DNA of 64,000 bases. Origin: Treponema vincentii. GTDB taxonomy: Bacteria; Spirochaetota; Spirochaetia; Treponematales; Treponemataceae. The number at the start of each line of letters is the position of its first letter. Position 1 is the first letter of the stretch. Location of the stretch: the NCBI RefSeq assembly GCF_010365865.1, contig NZ_CP048020.1, forward strand, positions 1,984,001 through 2,048,000, given 5' to 3'. Below, in pieces: positions 62,516 through 64,000 of the stretch. The translations under genes were made by a program, and so were the position numbers. Below the pieces are notes generated by a model that ran no database searches, was not told where the DNA came from, and saw only the letters and a list, made by a program, of their open reading frames with translations.

Positions 62516-63445
62516 ATGTGCAATAAAAGGTTATTCGGTTTAGCTGCAGCAGGTATGCTGATAATCGCAATCGGTATTTCCGGCTGCGCGGGAACGCCCC
62601 GAAATTCTCGGCCGTTGGTATTTCAGACTGACTTCGGATTAAAGGACGGCGCGGTTTCCGCAATGAAGGGTGTCGCTTTTACGCAATCATCTACGATTCC
62701 GCTGTATGATCTTACCCACGAAATACCGGCTTACAGTATCTGGGATGCAGCGTATCGACTCTTTCAGACGGTAGAATACTGGCCTGCAGGCACAGTCTTT
62801 GTATCGGTAGTTGACCCCGGTGTCGGTACCGACCGCGATTCGGTTGTCTTAAAGACTAAAACAGGTCACTATATTGTTACTCCTGATAATGGAACGCTTA
62901 CACTTGTTGCAGATCGGCTTGGAATTGCAGAAGTCCGTTTAATCGATGAAGCGGTGAACCGCCGAAAAAAACTCAGAAAAGAGTTACACCTTCCACGGAC
63001 GTGATGTATACGCCTTTACCGGTGCGCGGCTCGCAGGAGGAATCATCAGTTTTGAACAGGTTGGCCCCGCAAAAAAAAAGAGATTGTCCGTCTTCCTTAC
63101 GAAAAGCCCCGTTTTGATAAAGGTGCACTATTAGGAACCATTCCTGCCCTCGATATCCAGTATGGGAATGTGTGGACAAATATCAGCCGTGAAACAGCGG
63201 ATGCATTAAAATTAGCCGTCAATGATATCGTACAGGTAACGGTATTCAATAACGGAAAACAAGTATACACCGGCTCTATGCCGTATGTGAACAGTTTCGG
63301 TGATGTTCCCGATGGAAAGCCGCTGCTGTATTACAATAGCCTTGATTGCTTATCGATGGCATTGAATATGGACAATTTTGCATCCGTGCATAAAATCGAA
63401 TACGGCGGCGAATGGACTGTAAAGATTACCAAAATTACAAAATAA
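62516..63445 (+). CDS. Lipidated SAM hydroxide adenosyltransferase-like protein (DUF62), two frameshifts
   Basis: The first piece has a signal MCNKRLFGLAAAGMLIIAIG with lipobox SGC, then the family motifs VFQTDFGLKDGAVSAMKGVA, LTHEIPAYSIWDAAYRL, VVDPGVGTDRD and YIVTPDNGTLTL. The rest (KSYTFHGRDVYAFTGARLAG, GPA-KKEIVRLPYEKPRFDKGA, NVWTNISRETADAL) is in other frames. One A removed at 62965-62971 and a further correction in the nine-A run at 63071-63079 restore it. The DUF62 family acts on SAM in the cytoplasm, so a lipoprotein form is puzzling. Possibly a pseudogene. Confidence 0.85.
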
Positions 63446-63465
63446 CACCCTTTTGAAAATATAGG

Positions 63466-63564
63466 GGCTGTCCAAAAACTTGAAAGTCTACCGGCTTTTT
63501 CTGTAAGGAAATAATTCATCGTATCCGCTCACACGGAATCGCTAATCAGTTTTTGGACAGTTTC
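63466..63564. mobile_element. MITE-like inverted repeat, about 100 bp
   Basis: CTGTCCAAAAACT (63468-63480) and AGTTTTTGGACAG (63548-63560) are perfect complements about 70 bases apart, and a G-rich GGGG stands before the left arm as in ends of several insertion sequences. No reading frame is inside. It may be a small non-autonomous element or a long terminator. It directly precedes a broken transporter fragment. Confidence 0.5.
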
Positions 63565-63572
63565 CGTGCAGG

Positions 63573-63707
63573 AATACATCTGCCGTGCTTTATCTGCCAT
63601 GCTTTGCGGGTATTCCGCTGTTCGCAAGCGGCATTACCGCGCATTTCTTTTGGCCGTATGCAGAGCGGAAAATTAACAGACTCGAAATTGAGATTAAGAA
63701 ACTATAA
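63573..63707 (+). pseudogene. C-terminal remnant of an MFS/melibiose-type sugar transporter
   Basis: The frame NTSAVLYLPCFAGIPLFASG then ITAHFFWPYAERKINRLEIE and IKKL ends in TAA at 63705. It resembles the last membrane segment and charged tail of sodium:sugar symporters. No start codon or upstream part is present; the MITE-like repeat lies directly before it, so the rest was probably lost when that element inserted or recombined. No function expected. Confidence 0.5.
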
Positions 63708-63710
63708 GTC

Positions 63711-64000
63711 TTATGCCTTTTTTCCGTGATAATTATACCGAAATCCTGAACTGAAATTGACTATTTCCGGTATTCCCGGGATAATGGTAATGGAAACATC
63801 GAAATTATCATTTACTTTAACATTCGTTTCAATTTCGCCGGCATACCAATAAAAGAGGTGTTGCCAATCTTCACCTTTTGTTCCCCCCTTATAGGACTCT
63901 GAAGAAGGATCATAATTAGGTAATTTATACCAACTCCGCTTATATAAAAATGTCGGTACTATGCCTACATTCATCGAGAACCGAGCGATTTTTAAAAAGC
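63711..64000 (-). CDS. Outer-membrane beta-barrel-like protein, C-terminal part (runs off the right edge)
   Basis: The frame is open from the window's right edge to TAA 63711, about 96 codons. The product ends in aromatic-alternating strands (WYKLPNYDPSSESYKGGTKG, EDWQHLFYWYAGEIETNVKV, NDNFDVSITIIPGIPEIVNF, SSGFRYNYHGKKA), which suits a beta-barrel outer-membrane protein. A Met at 63974 could act as a start but the frame extends further upstream. Identity cannot be fixed without the upstream part. Confidence 0.5.
   Translation of the reverse strand, partial: FLKIARFSMNVGIVPTFLYKRSWYKLPNYDPSSESYKGGTKGEDWQHLFYWYAGEIETNVKVNDNFDVSITIIPGIPEIVNFSSGFRYNYHGKKA

Noticed and set aside
63001-63003. Selenocysteine explanation for the stop in the DUF62 lipoprotein
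   Set aside because: The downstream family sequence is in a different frame, and the break is at a homopolymer; an in-frame read-through would not restore it.
1-64000. tRNA, rRNA, tmRNA genes and insertion sequences with transposases
   Set aside because: I looked for tRNA T-loop motifs, rRNA anchors and transposase motifs and saw none that hold up; only RNase P RNA is convincing.

Overview
The window comes from a spirochaete, most likely an oral Treponema of the vincentii/medium type. Three things point there: the cell-wall and replication cluster (mltG, dnaG, rpoD, zinc-ribbon gene, rnpB, TPR gene, mreBCD, PBP2, rodA) in the order found in Treponema, the many lipoproteins with treponemal lipoboxes, and the mix of AT-rich prophage DNA with a GC-richer core around priA. 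No rRNA, tRNA, CRISPR array or recognisable transposase was found; the one stable RNA seen is RNase P RNA.

Layout. 1-17505 is a prophage of HK97-type siphovirus architecture that enters from the left edge. The late genes run leftwards: HNH endonuclease, RecU-like resolvase, small NrdD-tail-like protein, terminase small and large subunits, portal, protease, capsid, connectors, tail tube, tail chaperones joined by a probable -1 frameshift, and tape measure. A rightward replication module (iteron-like origin, helicase-primase, possible nuclease) and a serine integrase close the element. 17546-17909 is a cluster of perfect hairpins. 17922-25095 is a tightly overlapping six-gene operon for nucleotide-sugar and glycan chemistry: UDP-sugar dehydrogenase-like protein, YhhQ-type queuosine-precursor transporter, two family-2 glycosyltransferases, a four-domain kinase-like/glycosyltransferase/radical-SAM fusion and UDP-xylose synthase. 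25.6-36.3 kb holds single metabolic and regulatory genes (Nim-like flavoprotein, solute-binding lipoprotein, GNAT, EamA exporter, RlmK, Rex). 36.6-45.7 kb holds manA, priA, type-4 uracil-DNA glycosylase, a probable selenoprotein lipoprotein, an ABC exporter, mnmE, adk and a ComFB-like gene. 45.8-59.9 kb is the elongasome and replication/transcription cluster. 60-64 kb has small enzymes, two lipoproteins and genome debris.

Two cross-cutting patterns stand out. First, a family of long structured intergenic repeats (copies near 29.0, 31.5, 36.4, 40.5-41.0 and 61.0-61.6 kb, with related hairpin clusters at 17.5 and 62.4 kb) carries variable arrays of perfect hairpins. Many loops read A-N-G-G-A-Y, very close to the CsrA target consensus, which suggests CsrA-titrating RNAs. 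Second, at least eight otherwise convincing genes are broken by an extra base, mostly inside A or T runs of six or more. Each is restored to a full-length protein by removing one base per site (one site needs a different correction), so these are probably sequence errors or recent slippage and not old decay. I annotate those genes at full length and mark the break points.
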